Of a stretch of 64,000 nt of DNA, positions 55,022-63,612 are shown piece after piece. The translations under genes and the position numbers were made by a program. The notes under the pieces were generated by a model. It ran no database searches. It was not told the DNA's origin and saw only the letters and a list, made by a program, of their open reading frames with translations. Location: NCBI GenBank assembly GCA_903919315.1, contig CAIXHP010000020.1, forward strand, positions 55,247 to 119,246, given 5' to 3'. This stretch comes from an uncultured Pseudomonadota bacterium (GTDB taxonomy: Bacteria; Pseudomonadota; Alphaproteobacteria; UBA9219). Positions within the stretch are counted from its first letter, which is position 1. Each line of letters begins with the position of its first letter.

Positions 55022-55887
55022 ACGGTCGCCGCCTGAAAAGGCGCAGGAGGCACCGGCGCTGTCGCCCCCGTCCGTCCCGTCAAAACATACAAACCGCGCT
55101 CATTCTCCAACGGCTTGAACTTTTCCGTCACGCCGAGAACCGTCTCGGCCCCACCCAGAAACAGCGTGCCGTCCGGAGTCAGCACCTTGCTGATGGCCTC
55201 AAGAACACGCGTCTTGGTAGGCTGGTCAAAATAGATCAGCACGTTACGGCAATAGACGATGTCGAACGTGCCGATGGGGCCAAAGTCGGTCAGCAGGTTG
55301 CCCTCGCGGAACTGCACCATCTGGCGGATGTTGTCCTTGACCTGCCAACGGTCGGTGCCGACCTGCTGGAAATACTTGACCAGAAACGTCACCGGCAACC
55401 CGCGTTGCACTTCGAATTGCGAGTAAATGCCGCTCTTGGCGCGCTCCACCATCTCGGCGGACAAGTCGGTGCCGAAAATATCGACCTTCCAGCCCTGCAG
55501 CTTGGCCGCTTCCTCGTTCAGAATGATCGCCAGCGAATAGGCCTCTTGCCCGCTCGATGCCGCCGCCGACCAGATGCGAATTTGCCGCTTGGCCGCCCGC
55601 GATTTCAGCAACTGCGGCAACAAGACCTGCCGGAACTGATCGAAAGGCTTTTGGTCGCGAAAGAAAAAGGACTCGTTGGTGGTCATCGCCTCGGTAATGT
55701 CGCGCAGCATGGTTTCGTCGCGCTTGGCGCGAACCGACTGAGCCAAATCATCCAGCGTCTTTAAATTCCATTTCCGCGCCACCGGAGTCAGGCGCGATTC
55801 GAGCAAATAGGCCTTGTCGCGGGTCAGCACCAAGCCCGAACGCTGCTTGACCAACACCGAGAAAAGATCGAAGTCCTCAGGCTTCAT
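55018..55887 (-). CDS. cheR: Chemotaxis protein methyltransferase CheR
   Basis: MKPEDFDLFSVLVKQRSGLVLTRDKAYLLESRL...IWSAAASSGQEAYSLAIIL...FDIVYCRNVLIYFD. Confidence 0.94.
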   Translation of the reverse strand: MKPEDFDLFSVLVKQRSGLVLTRDKAYLLESRLTPVARKWNLKTLDDLAQSVRAKRDETMLRDITEAMTTNESFFFRDQKPFDQFRQVLLPQLLKSRAAKRQIRIWSAAASSGQEAYSLAIILNEEAAKLQGWKVDIFGTDLSAEMVERAKSGIYSQFEVQRGLPVTFLVKYFQQVGTDRWQVKDNIRQMVQFREGNLLTDFGPIGTFDIVYCRNVLIYFDQPTKTRVLEAISKVLTPDGTLFLGGAETVLGVTEKFKPLENERGLYVLTGRTGATAPVPPAPFQAATV

Positions 55888-57086
55888 AGTCGCCTCATGG
55901 CGGTCTGGCGCACAAGGCCGCCAATTTCGCCTACAGGCAGCACGGCCGAACAAAGCCCCGCGTTCGCGACCGAACCGGGCATCCCCCACACCACGCTGCT
56001 GGCCTCGTCCTGAGCGATGACCGAGCCGCCAGCCTTGACGACCACGTCGCAGCCCTTCGTCCCGTCCTGCCCCATGCCGGTCAGAATAACCGCCAAAATG
56101 CGCTTACCATAGGCCGCCGCAAGCGTCCGCAACATAGGATCGACGGCGGGACGGCAGAAATTCTCTTGCGGATCTTTGGTCAAACGAATGGTCGGCCCCG
56201 CCGCGCGGTTTTCGATGAGCATGTGGAAATCGCCAGGCGCGACATAATACCGCCGCGCTTGAAGCGTTTCGCCGTCCTTGGCCTCCGCGCAATTGACCTG
56301 ACACTGCTTGCTGATGTGTTCGGCCAAAATGGCCGTAAAAGACGGCGGCATGTGCTGGGTAATCACGACCGGCTGAGCCAGATCGCCGCCCATGTCCTTA
56401 ACCACGCGGAACAGAGCCTGCGGCCCTCCGGTCGAGCTGCCGATGGCGATCACATCGGGATGGACGAGCGCTTCGCGGCGCAGAACGACTTCTTTTTTGA
56501 CGGCGGGCGCAGGCGTAAACGGACGCGGCGCAGCGGACGGGCGCATGGTCGTCGACGTGGCATCGCGCGACGGAGGATAAGGCACCCGCGCATGCGCCGT
56601 CGAAACGCGCACGCCGGAACGGCGGGCCAGAGCGCCCAACGCTTTCACCTTGCCCACCAGCTCGCGCCGGAAATCATCGGCCGTCCCGGCCATCTCGCGG
56701 CTGGTGCTCGGCTTGGGAATATAATCGGTCGCGCCGAGCGACATGGCGCGCAAGCTGATCTCGGCGTTCTTTTGCGTCAGCGTCGAAGCCATGATGACCT
56801 GCACCGCACCATCAATGGCCTTCAGCTTGGGCAACGCCGTCAGCCCGTCCATGACCGGCATTTCGATGTCGAGAACGATAACATCCACCGGCTCGTTCTG
56901 AAGCGACTTGATGGCCATCTCGCCGTTGCAAAGCGATGCCGCGACCCGCAAGGAAGGATCCCCTTCCAACACACGCGCAATCGCGCCGCGAATGACGGCC
57001 GAGTCATCGACGATCATAACGCGGTAAACGTCCGTGCTATCGTTTGACGGAACATCGCCGCCGCGCGTCGTGCTAAAACTGGACAT
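55884..57086 (-). CDS. cheB: Chemotaxis response regulator protein-glutamate methylesterase CheB
   Basis: N-terminal REC plus IAIGSSTGGPQALFRVV, ITQHMPPSFTAILAEHI, VILTGMGQDGTKGCDVV. Confidence 0.94.
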   Translation of the reverse strand: MSSFSTTRGGDVPSNDSTDVYRVMIVDDSAVIRGAIARVLEGDPSLRVAASLCNGEMAIKSLQNEPVDVIVLDIEMPVMDGLTALPKLKAIDGAVQVIMASTLTQKNAEISLRAMSLGATDYIPKPSTSREMAGTADDFRRELVGKVKALGALARRSGVRVSTAHARVPYPPSRDATSTTMRPSAAPRPFTPAPAVKKEVVLRREALVHPDVIAIGSSTGGPQALFRVVKDMGGDLAQPVVITQHMPPSFTAILAEHISKQCQVNCAEAKDGETLQARRYYVAPGDFHMLIENRAAGPTIRLTKDPQENFCRPAVDPMLRTLAAAYGKRILAVILTGMGQDGTKGCDVVVKAGGSVIAQDEASSVVWGMPGSVANAGLCSAVLPVGEIGGLVRQTAMRRL

Positions 57087-57101
57087 AATCACCAACAGTC
57101 A

Positions 57102-57473
57102 TCAGGCTTCAATCACGCCAAGCTGGCTTAGCTTGCTACGCACAATATCCGCGTCAAAGGGTTTCATGATGTATTCGTTCGCGCCGGAGGTCAACGCTTC
57201 TTGAATGTGGTTAAGATCGTTCTCCGTGGTGCAAAAAACCACGACGGGAGTCTGGCCGCCCGGCTCTCGGCGCAGCGCGCGCAGAAATTCGATGCCGTTC
57301 ATCACCGGCATGTTCCAGTCAAGCAGGATCACATCAGGCATCTTTTTCAGGCAAGCGGCATGAGCCACCTTCCCGTCCTCAGCCTCTTCGCAGGAAAATC
57401 CGAGCGTGTCAAAAATCTGGCGCGCCACTTTGCGGATGACGCGGCTATCGTCAACGATCAAACAAGATTTCAT
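57102..57473 (-). CDS. cheY: CheY-like response regulator
   Basis: MKSCLIVDDSRVIRKVARQIFDTLGFSCEEAEDG...DVILLDWNMPVMNGIEFL. Confidence 0.93.
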   Translation of the reverse strand: MKSCLIVDDSRVIRKVARQIFDTLGFSCEEAEDGKVAHAACLKKMPDVILLDWNMPVMNGIEFLRALRREPGGQTPVVVFCTTENDLNHIQEALTSGANEYIMKPFDADIVRSKLSQLGVIEA

Positions 57474-57504
57474 GAAAGCCTCGACTCATTCGCGCGCACA
57501 CTCA

Positions 57505-57999
57505 TCACGCCGCCACGGCGGCTTCAAGCCGCAGCAGGCGCTGCACGTCCAAAATAATCAACAGCGAATCCTTAAGGCGGTAAATGCCGTCCGAAACCTC
57601 GCGCCAACGTTCGTCGAGCGTCGAGGGGTTCTTTTCGTAATCGGCGGCGGGAAGGCTCATGACCTCGCCGACCTGATCCACGATCAGACTGTAAAACTCG
57701 CCGCCGTGATCGGCCACAATGCTCATATCCTTGCCGCCGTCGCGCGGCGGAAGGCCGAGGCGCACCCGAACGTCGATGGCCGTCACGATGCGCCCGCGCA
57801 GATTGAGCGACCCGGCAACCTCCGGCGGAGCCAACGGCACGCGCGTGATCTTTTGCGGCCCCAGCACGTCCTGAACCTGCAACACGGGAATGCCGAACAT
57901 TTGCCCGGCAATGAACATCGTGACGAATTCGCGGCTCGCCACCTCCGCCACGGCGGCAGGAAGTTTGTTCGTCGCTTTGGTCGGGAGATTGTCGGTCAT
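57505..57999 (-). CDS. cheW: Chemotaxis coupling protein CheW
   Basis: EFVTMFIAGQMFGIPVLQVQDVLGPQKITRVPLAPPEVAGSLNLRGRIVTAIDVRVRLGLP. Confidence 0.92.
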   Translation of the reverse strand: MTDNLPTKATNKLPAAVAEVASREFVTMFIAGQMFGIPVLQVQDVLGPQKITRVPLAPPEVAGSLNLRGRIVTAIDVRVRLGLPPRDGGKDMSIVADHGGEFYSLIVDQVGEVMSLPAADYEKNPSTLDERWREVSDGIYRLKDSLLIILDVQRLLRLEAAVAA

Positions 58000-60632
58000 G
58001 CGCTCACCTTTACGCTACTGAGGGTCTGCTGCAAAGTGGCCAGAAGAGCCTCGCGGTTAAACTTGGCCACATAATCGGTAAAGCCGACCATGCGCCCGCG
58101 CTCGATGTCGCGCGGAGTCGCATGCGAGGAAAGGGCGATAAAGGGAACGCCGCTCCACAGTCCGCCTTCGCGCCGCACGGCGGCGGCAAAGTCGAACCCG
58201 TTCATGCCGGGCATTTCAATGTCGCTGACGATCACGTCAAACACCGAGCCTTCTTCCTGCAGCTTGAGCGCGTCGGCCGCGTTGTCCGCCGTCGTGACGG
58301 TGTATCCGGCCACCGTCAACAACGGCGCCAAAAGATTACGGAAGAACGGGCTGTCGTCGACCAAAAGGACGCGGTGCAGGCTGTCTTCGCCGAACGCGCC
58401 CTCCTGCTCCTTCCCGAACCAGTCCTGATAAGCCTGTGCCAGATAATGGCCGGTATCGATAACGTCCGTCGCCTTGCCCACGACAATGGCGCTGCCGAGG
58501 AAACCGGGACGCTGCGCCGACAAATCGACGTTGATCCGGTCTTCGACGATGTCGATAATCTCATCGACGATCAGCCCCATGCTGCGTTCCTGATCGCTGA
58601 ACACCAGAATGGGCTGGGTTCCCTCGCCCGCCATCTTGGCATCGACATCGATCGACACGAGCGGCATGAGCTTGCCGCGATACTGCACCACGGGCTTGTT
58701 GTCGGAATACTCGACGGTCTTACGGTCGATTTCCTCCAGACGCGCGACCAGCGACAGCGGCACGGCCTTGGGCGCGGCGCCACAGGCCCGGAACAGCAAT
58801 AACGACTGCTTGCCGTCCGTACGTCCCTGAGCCTGACGCGCGTTTTGTTTGGCCGCCGACGACTCGGCGGCGTGAATCTCGCCGACGCGCGTCGCGACGC
58901 CGTTGGGATCCAAAATCATGACGACGCTTCCGTCGCCCAAGATGGTGTTGCCCGAGAACAGCTCGATATGCCGCAAAATCGGCGACACGGGCTTGACGAC
59001 GATTTCCTCGGTGTCGAACACGCGATCAACGATAATGCCAAAATTCGCGCTTCCCACCTGAATGACCACGATAAAGGCCGTGTCCGCGCTGTCTTTGTCT
59101 TCGCCAAGCTTCAAAGTGCGGCGCAACGACACCAGCGGCAGCAAGCGATTGCGCAACCGTAGAACCGGCGTGTTGTTGATGCGTTCGACGTGATACTCGC
59201 TGTGCGCCGAAGCATGAACCAACTCGACGACGCAGATTTGCGGAATGGCGAAACGCTCGCCCGCGCATTCGACGATCAACGCCGAGACAATGGCCAACGT
59301 CAACGGAATCTTGATGAGGAACCGCGACCCCTTGCCTTCGGTCGATTGCAAATCAACCGTGCCGCCGATTTTCTCGATGTTGGTCTTCACGACATCCATG
59401 CCGACGCCGCGCCCCGACACGGCGGTGACCTTGGTCGCCGTCGAGAATCCGGGCTTAAAAATGAATTGCATGATCTGCTGATCGGTCATGTTCGCCAGAT
59501 CGGCCTCGGTCGCCAACCCGCTCTGCACCGCCTTGGTTTTGATGCGCGAGATCGCGAGTCCCTTGCCGTCGTCGGAAACTTCGATGACGATATGGCCGCC
59601 TTCGTGATAGGCGTTGAGCAGGATCGTGCCGGTTTCCTGCTTGCCCGCCTGCATGCGATCCGCCGGAACCTCGATGCCGTGATCCGCCGAATTGCGCACC
59701 ATGTGCGTCAAGGGATCCTTGATAAGCTCCAACACCTGCCGATCCAGCTCGGTTTCCGCGCCGACCATTTGCAAATTGATCTTTTTGCCGAGTTCAAGCG
59801 ACAGATCGCGCACGACGCGCGGCAGTTTGGACCACGCGTTGCCGATAGGCTGCATGCGCGTCTTCATCACGCCTTCCTGAAGCTCCGACGTGACGTGGTT
59901 GAGGCGCTGCAACGGCGTGGCAAAGGCGCTGTCCTTCTGGCTGCGCAAAATCTGCATCAACTGGTTGCGAGTCAAAACCAGCTCGCTGGCGATAACCATC
60001 AGGTTTTCCAGCTGATCCACGCTGACGCGGATGGACTGGCTGGCGACGGCGGACTCTTTCGTGCCAAGTTCTTCCATAGGCTTAACCTCCTGCTTCTTGG
60101 CATCGGGCGCAGGCGCAGACGCAGTCTGCGCCTTGCCGGTCTCCGACGCAGGAACGGGAACAAAGCCGTGTTCGTCCGGGACGTTCGCGGGGAAAACGGG
60201 AGCATCGTCCATATGTACCTCCTTAGGCGCGGATACCGTCGCCACATGATCAAGATGACCCTCAGCCATAGCATTCAGCTCGGCGATCAACTCCTCGTCA
60301 TTGCCGGGAGCTTCGGCCTGCGTGGCTTCCAAAACCGCCAGCAGTGTCTTAATGGTGTCGATGGATTTCAGAATCAAACTGACGGCCAGCGGAGTCACCG
60401 GCAGTTCGCCGTCGCGGAATTTTCCCAGAACATTCTCGCCCGCATGCGCCAAATGCTCAAGGCGCGGCAAGCCCAAAAAGCCGCAGGTTCCCTTGATCGT
60501 ATGCACCAATCGGAAAATGCTGCTCAACAGCTCAGGATTGTTGGGATTCTGCTCCAACTTCACCAGTTCGACATCGATTTGAGCGATGCTCTCGGAAGTT
60601 TCGGTCAGAAATTCACGCAGCAAGTCATCCAT
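57996..60632 (-). CDS. cheA: Hybrid chemotaxis kinase CheA (HPt, dimerisation, HATPase, CheW-like regions, C-terminal REC)
   Basis: FRLVHTIKGTCGFLGLPRLEHLAHAGENVL; HMVRNSADHGIEVP; FKPGFSTATKVTAVSGRGVGMDVV; REC HRVLLVDDSPFFRNLLAPLL...IVSDIEMPGMNG. Confidence 0.95.
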   Translation of the reverse strand: MDDLLREFLTETSESIAQIDVELVKLEQNPNNPELLSSIFRLVHTIKGTCGFLGLPRLEHLAHAGENVLGKFRDGELPVTPLAVSLILKSIDTIKTLLAVLEATQAEAPGNDEELIAELNAMAEGHLDHVATVSAPKEVHMDDAPVFPANVPDEHGFVPVPASETGKAQTASAPAPDAKKQEVKPMEELGTKESAVASQSIRVSVDQLENLMVIASELVLTRNQLMQILRSQKDSAFATPLQRLNHVTSELQEGVMKTRMQPIGNAWSKLPRVVRDLSLELGKKINLQMVGAETELDRQVLELIKDPLTHMVRNSADHGIEVPADRMQAGKQETGTILLNAYHEGGHIVIEVSDDGKGLAISRIKTKAVQSGLATEADLANMTDQQIMQFIFKPGFSTATKVTAVSGRGVGMDVVKTNIEKIGGTVDLQSTEGKGSRFLIKIPLTLAIVSALIVECAGERFAIPQICVVELVHASAHSEYHVERINNTPVLRLRNRLLPLVSLRRTLKLGEDKDSADTAFIVVIQVGSANFGIIVDRVFDTEEIVVKPVSPILRHIELFSGNTILGDGSVVMILDPNGVATRVGEIHAAESSAAKQNARQAQGRTDGKQSLLLFRACGAAPKAVPLSLVARLEEIDRKTVEYSDNKPVVQYRGKLMPLVSIDVDAKMAGEGTQPILVFSDQERSMGLIVDEIIDIVEDRINVDLSAQRPGFLGSAIVVGKATDVIDTGHYLAQAYQDWFGKEQEGAFGEDSLHRVLLVDDSPFFRNLLAPLLTVAGYTVTTADNAADALKLQEEGSVFDVIVSDIEMPGMNGFDFAAAVRREGGLWSGVPFIALSSHATPRDIERGRMVGFTDYVAKFNREALLATLQQTLSSVKVSA

Positions 60633-60827
60633 AACGGAAGTCCTTCAATGGGAGGCGACATTAAGGTGTGGCCGTGGCTCCTCATCATGGTTACCAATGC
60701 TTAAAAATTCCTTATGGAGCCCCCCCTACCCGCGTATTCGCCCTCGTCCGAAGTGAAAGACTAAAAATCCAATTGACAACGCGCCCGGCGGTTTGTTGTT
60801 ATATACGGACGGGAACGGTCCACCCTG

Positions 60828-60895
60828 ACGGACTCGCGGAATTTGATGGGGCAGCTTGCTGCCGCGTAAACAATAGCTAAAGCGCTACAGCCTTG
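60828..60895 (+). promoter_or_regulatory. SAM-II-like riboswitch upstream of metA
   Basis: CGCGG(60835-39)-AATTTGATGGGGCAGCTTGCTG-CCGCG(60862-66)-TAAACAATAGCTAAAGCGC; P1 pairing and GCUUGC, UAAACAA, GCUAAA segments resemble the alphaproteobacterial SAM-II (metA motif). Confidence 0.68.
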
Positions 60896-61135
60896 GGCAT
60901 ACGTGATCCCCTTGTGTTTAAAGGGGTCGGCTTCCGACCCCGTCACGCGCTGTAGTCCCCCCTCTGGCATCAGGTTTCATGCGCCTGAGTCCGAAGGAGA
61001 AAGGTGGGCGGCACGCGCGTTGACAGGGAAACTACGCCATAAATCCCCCTATCACCGCGCCGCGCCCTCCATCGGGTGACGTTTCGGCGCGTGAACGGTC
61101 TTTTGACCCTCTCCCGCACCCTTTGTCGTCACCGG

Positions 61136-61175
61136 ACGGCTGGCGTTACCCAGCCGCCGAGGGGGCCTTTTTCCC
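61136..61175 (+). terminator. Possible attenuator hairpin in the metA leader
   Basis: GG(A)CGGCTGG-loop-CCAGCCGCC, then GAGGGGGCCTTTTT; the T-tract is offset from the stem. Confidence 0.35.
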
Positions 61176-61231
61176 GCGCCCATACAAAACGGGAAAATCG
61201 AGCAGACCATCGCAGGATGGCAGGGAGGATC

Positions 61232-61408
61232 ATGATGACGAAATTATATCTTCAAGAAGACTGGGTAAGACGAATTGGTGAGTCGAACAAACGAAAGGAG
61301 GAAATCCTTCAAGCGATAGATGCATGGCAAGCTAGACGGCCTTCGTCGCCTCAAGGCCAGACGGCTGAGACTGGGACAAACATCGCTGCCCCACCAGAGC
61401 CCAAGTAA
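61232..61408 (+). CDS. Unannotated 58-aa small protein in the metA leader
   Basis: GGGAGG Shine-Dalgarno just before ATGATG; MMTKLYLQEDWVRRIGESNKRKEEILQAIDAWQARRPSSPQGQTAETGTNIAAPPEPK. Confidence 0.5.
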   Translation: MMTKLYLQEDWVRRIGESNKRKEEILQAIDAWQARRPSSPQGQTAETGTNIAAPPEPK

Positions 61409-61416
61409 CAACACAC

Positions 61417-61449
61417 TTCGCCTCCGGCGTACATCGCGCCGGAGGCGAA
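61417..61449. repeat. Perfect 13-bp inverted repeat between small ORF and metA
   Basis: TTCGCCTCCGGCG-TACATCG-CGCCGGAGGCGAA. Confidence 0.85.
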
Positions 61450-61495
61450 TTCATACCGCCCGACGCCGTACGCGACGACGTCCAAGGAGCCGACC

Positions 61496-62464
61496 ATGCC
61501 CGTGATCATCGACGGCAAAAAGCCGCATCCCTTTCTCCCCACGCGCGAAAGCCCCTCGGCCATCGACGCGCTGCGGGCGGAACGGCAGGACGTACGCCCC
61601 CTGCACATCGCCGTTCTCAACCTGATGGCGGACAAGCTCGGAACGGAAAAGGAACTGGCAGGCCCGTTGGGGCACACCCCCATCCAAGTCCACCTGACCT
61701 TTGTCGCCACGGACAGCTACATCCACGATCTGGACAACGGCTATGTCTCAAAACACACGGCCCCGGATCACATTCGCAGCTTCTACACGCCGTGGAGCCG
61801 CATCCGCGACGAGAAGTTCGACGGCCTGATCATCACCGGCATCAACGCTCGCCAGTTGGACATCACGACCGAAGCCATTTGGCCGCAAGTGCAAGCCATC
61901 CTCGATTGGTCGCGCACGAACGTGGTGTCGTGCCTGTTCCTGTGCTGGGGTGCGCAAGCGGCGCTGAAACACCTGCACAATATCGACCGCCACCGGTCGG
62001 AAAAGAAAAACCACGGAGTCTTTCCGCACCGTATCGCGTCCGATAAAACCAACCTGCTCTACGGCTTTCCTGACCGTTTTCCCATTCCGGTTTCGCGCTG
62101 GAACGAAATCCGCGCCGAAGACATCCACGCCCGGGCCAAAAGCCTCGAAGTCGCCGCCCTGTCCGACGAAGCGGGCGTAGGTGTCATCGTCGATCCCCGC
62201 CACCACGCCGACAGCGTCTCCCTCTACCCCCGCGATGTCTATGTCTTGGCTCATCCCGAATACGCCACCGCGACGCTCGGCAACGAATACCGCCGCGACA
62301 GCGCCAACAATCCCGCCACGCCGACCCCACGGCATTACTTCCCCGACGACAAACCCGACCAACCGCCCCTGAACACATGGCGGCACACAGCCATGATCTA
62401 CACAAACTGGGTCAACCTCCTCTACAAAGTCGCCCCCTACGACCGCGCCTCCATCGCCGGATAA
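61496..62464 (+). CDS. metA: Homoserine O-succinyltransferase/acetyltransferase, MetA family
   Basis: MPVIIDGKKPHPFLPTRESPSAIDALRAERQDVRPLHIAVLNLMADKLGTEKELAGPLGHTPIQVHLTFVATDSY...CLFLCWGAQAALKHLHNI. Confidence 0.94.
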   Translation: MPVIIDGKKPHPFLPTRESPSAIDALRAERQDVRPLHIAVLNLMADKLGTEKELAGPLGHTPIQVHLTFVATDSYIHDLDNGYVSKHTAPDHIRSFYTPWSRIRDEKFDGLIITGINARQLDITTEAIWPQVQAILDWSRTNVVSCLFLCWGAQAALKHLHNIDRHRSEKKNHGVFPHRIASDKTNLLYGFPDRFPIPVSRWNEIRAEDIHARAKSLEVAALSDEAGVGVIVDPRHHADSVSLYPRDVYVLAHPEYATATLGNEYRRDSANNPATPTPRHYFPDDKPDQPPLNTWRHTAMIYTNWVNLLYKVAPYDRASIAG

Positions 62465-62488
62465 TAAGATCATAAAGAAGAAACCAAA

Positions 62489-62516
62489 TGGGATGCCCGC
62501 CTACGCGGGCATGACG
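62489..62516. repeat. Palindromic repeat, copy 3 (opposite orientation)
   Basis: GGGATGCCCGC-CTAC-GCGGGCATGACG. Confidence 0.75.
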
Positions 62517-62544
62517 ATATTTTTGTTTGAATTCAACCTTATAC

Positions 62545-62568
62545 CGTCATCCCCGCGAAGGCGGGGAG
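62545..62568. repeat. Palindromic repeat, copy 4, outer 3' arm lost at the IS30 boundary
   Basis: CGTCATCCCCGC-GAAG-GCGGGGA then GGTGGATTCACG instead of TGACG. Confidence 0.7.
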
Positions 62569-63600
62569 GTGGATTCACGTTTGAAGTGCAACGGTTGAAC
62601 ACAGGTTGGAGAATACTTCTGCAGGGGTTTTGAAGCCAAGACATTTTCGTGGAGTGTTGTTGTGGCGATCGGCGATGGCTCTGAGGGCTTGGGGCGATAG
62701 GGAAGAAAGATCCATGCGGCGCGGCAAATCCTTTTGCAATCTGCCGTTCATGTTTTCGATGCCGCCTTTTTCCCAAGGATGATGTGGCCGGCAGAAAAAG
62801 GTTTTCAAGCCAAGGCTGTCACGCAATCTGTAGTGCTCGGCAAACTCTGTGCCGTTGTCCTGTGTCAGGGTTCTGCGCATCTGCGGATGAAGAGGCTTGA
62901 GCCAAGTTTTCAGTCGAGAAGCCGTCGTGGAAGCCTTGCGAGACGGCGGTTTACCGAGCCGTATGAAACGGGATTTCCGCTCTTGCGCAACCAGAATGGA
63001 TTGTCCATAGCGGCTGAAAAGGATGCAATCGGTTTCCCAGTGTCCCGGCTGTTTGCGTTTATGGATGAAAGAAGGTCTTTTCTCAATGGAAACGCGGTAT
63101 TTTATATGTTGAACCGGCGTGCCGCCTCGTTTTCCGAGACGGCCTCGACGATGCTTTTTTCGAGGCAACAAGCGATGCCAGTAATCCTTTTGGGCGCTGC
63201 GATGATAGGCGTAGCGATAAATGGATTCATAACTGACACTCATGGTAGGATGGTTTTGCGTCAGCCATGCTGAGATTTGTTCGGGCGACCATCCCATCGC
63301 AAGTTTGTTTCGCACGAGCCGTCGCAGTTTTGGTTGGCGCGCCATTTTAAAGCGCCCGTCCCATCGCCGCCGACGCTGGGTCAAGGCTTCGGCCCGTAAG
63401 GGATCATAGCCTTCTTTCCACCGCTTCGTTTTCTTGCTGTTTCGCTTCAATTCCCGACTTATTGTGCTGGGCTGACGGCCTAAAGCTTCGCCAATCCAGC
63501 GCAAGGATTTACCATTGGCATGCCAATGGTAAATCTTTACCCGTTCCTTTGCAGAAAGCTGGTTGTATTTGTTTCCCCTCGCAACACCGTTCCAAGCAAA
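62569..63600 (-). mobile_element. IS30-family insertion sequence (end coordinates approximate)
   Basis: Complete IS30-type transposase; imperfect terminal similarity between left TTTGAAGTGCAACGGTTG and right (minus strand) TTTGCTTGGAACGGTGTTG. Confidence 0.7.
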
Positions 63601-63612
63601 ACAAATAATCAT
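62575..63612 (-). CDS. IS30-family transposase
   Basis: [102 protein letters not shown]...VALQT. Confidence 0.93.
   Translation of the reverse strand: MIICFAWNGVARGNKYNQLSAKERVKIYHWHANGKSLRWIGEALGRQPSTISRELKRNSKKTKRWKEGYDPLRAEALTQRRRRWDGRFKMARQPKLRRLVRNKLAMGWSPEQISAWLTQNHPTMSVSYESIYRYAYHRSAQKDYWHRLLPRKKHRRGRLGKRGGTPVQHIKYRVSIEKRPSFIHKRKQPGHWETDCILFSRYGQSILVAQERKSRFIRLGKPPSRKASTTASRLKTWLKPLHPQMRRTLTQDNGTEFAEHYRLRDSLGLKTFFCRPHHPWEKGGIENMNGRLQKDLPRRMDLSSLSPQALRAIADRHNNTPRKCLGFKTPAEVFSNLCSTVALQT

Noticed and set aside
59190-60704. 504-codon plus-strand ORF antisense to cheA
   Set aside because: Shadow ORF; cheA domain motifs are complete on the minus strand.
60900-61140. Possible second known riboswitch or housekeeping ncRNA (TPP, cobalamin, glycine, RNase P, SRP) in the metA leader
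   Set aside because: Signature sequences of these families are not present; kept only as an unassigned structured region.
62734-63273. 179-aa plus-strand ORF inside the IS30
   Set aside because: Antisense to the conserved transposase catalytic core; no independent evidence.
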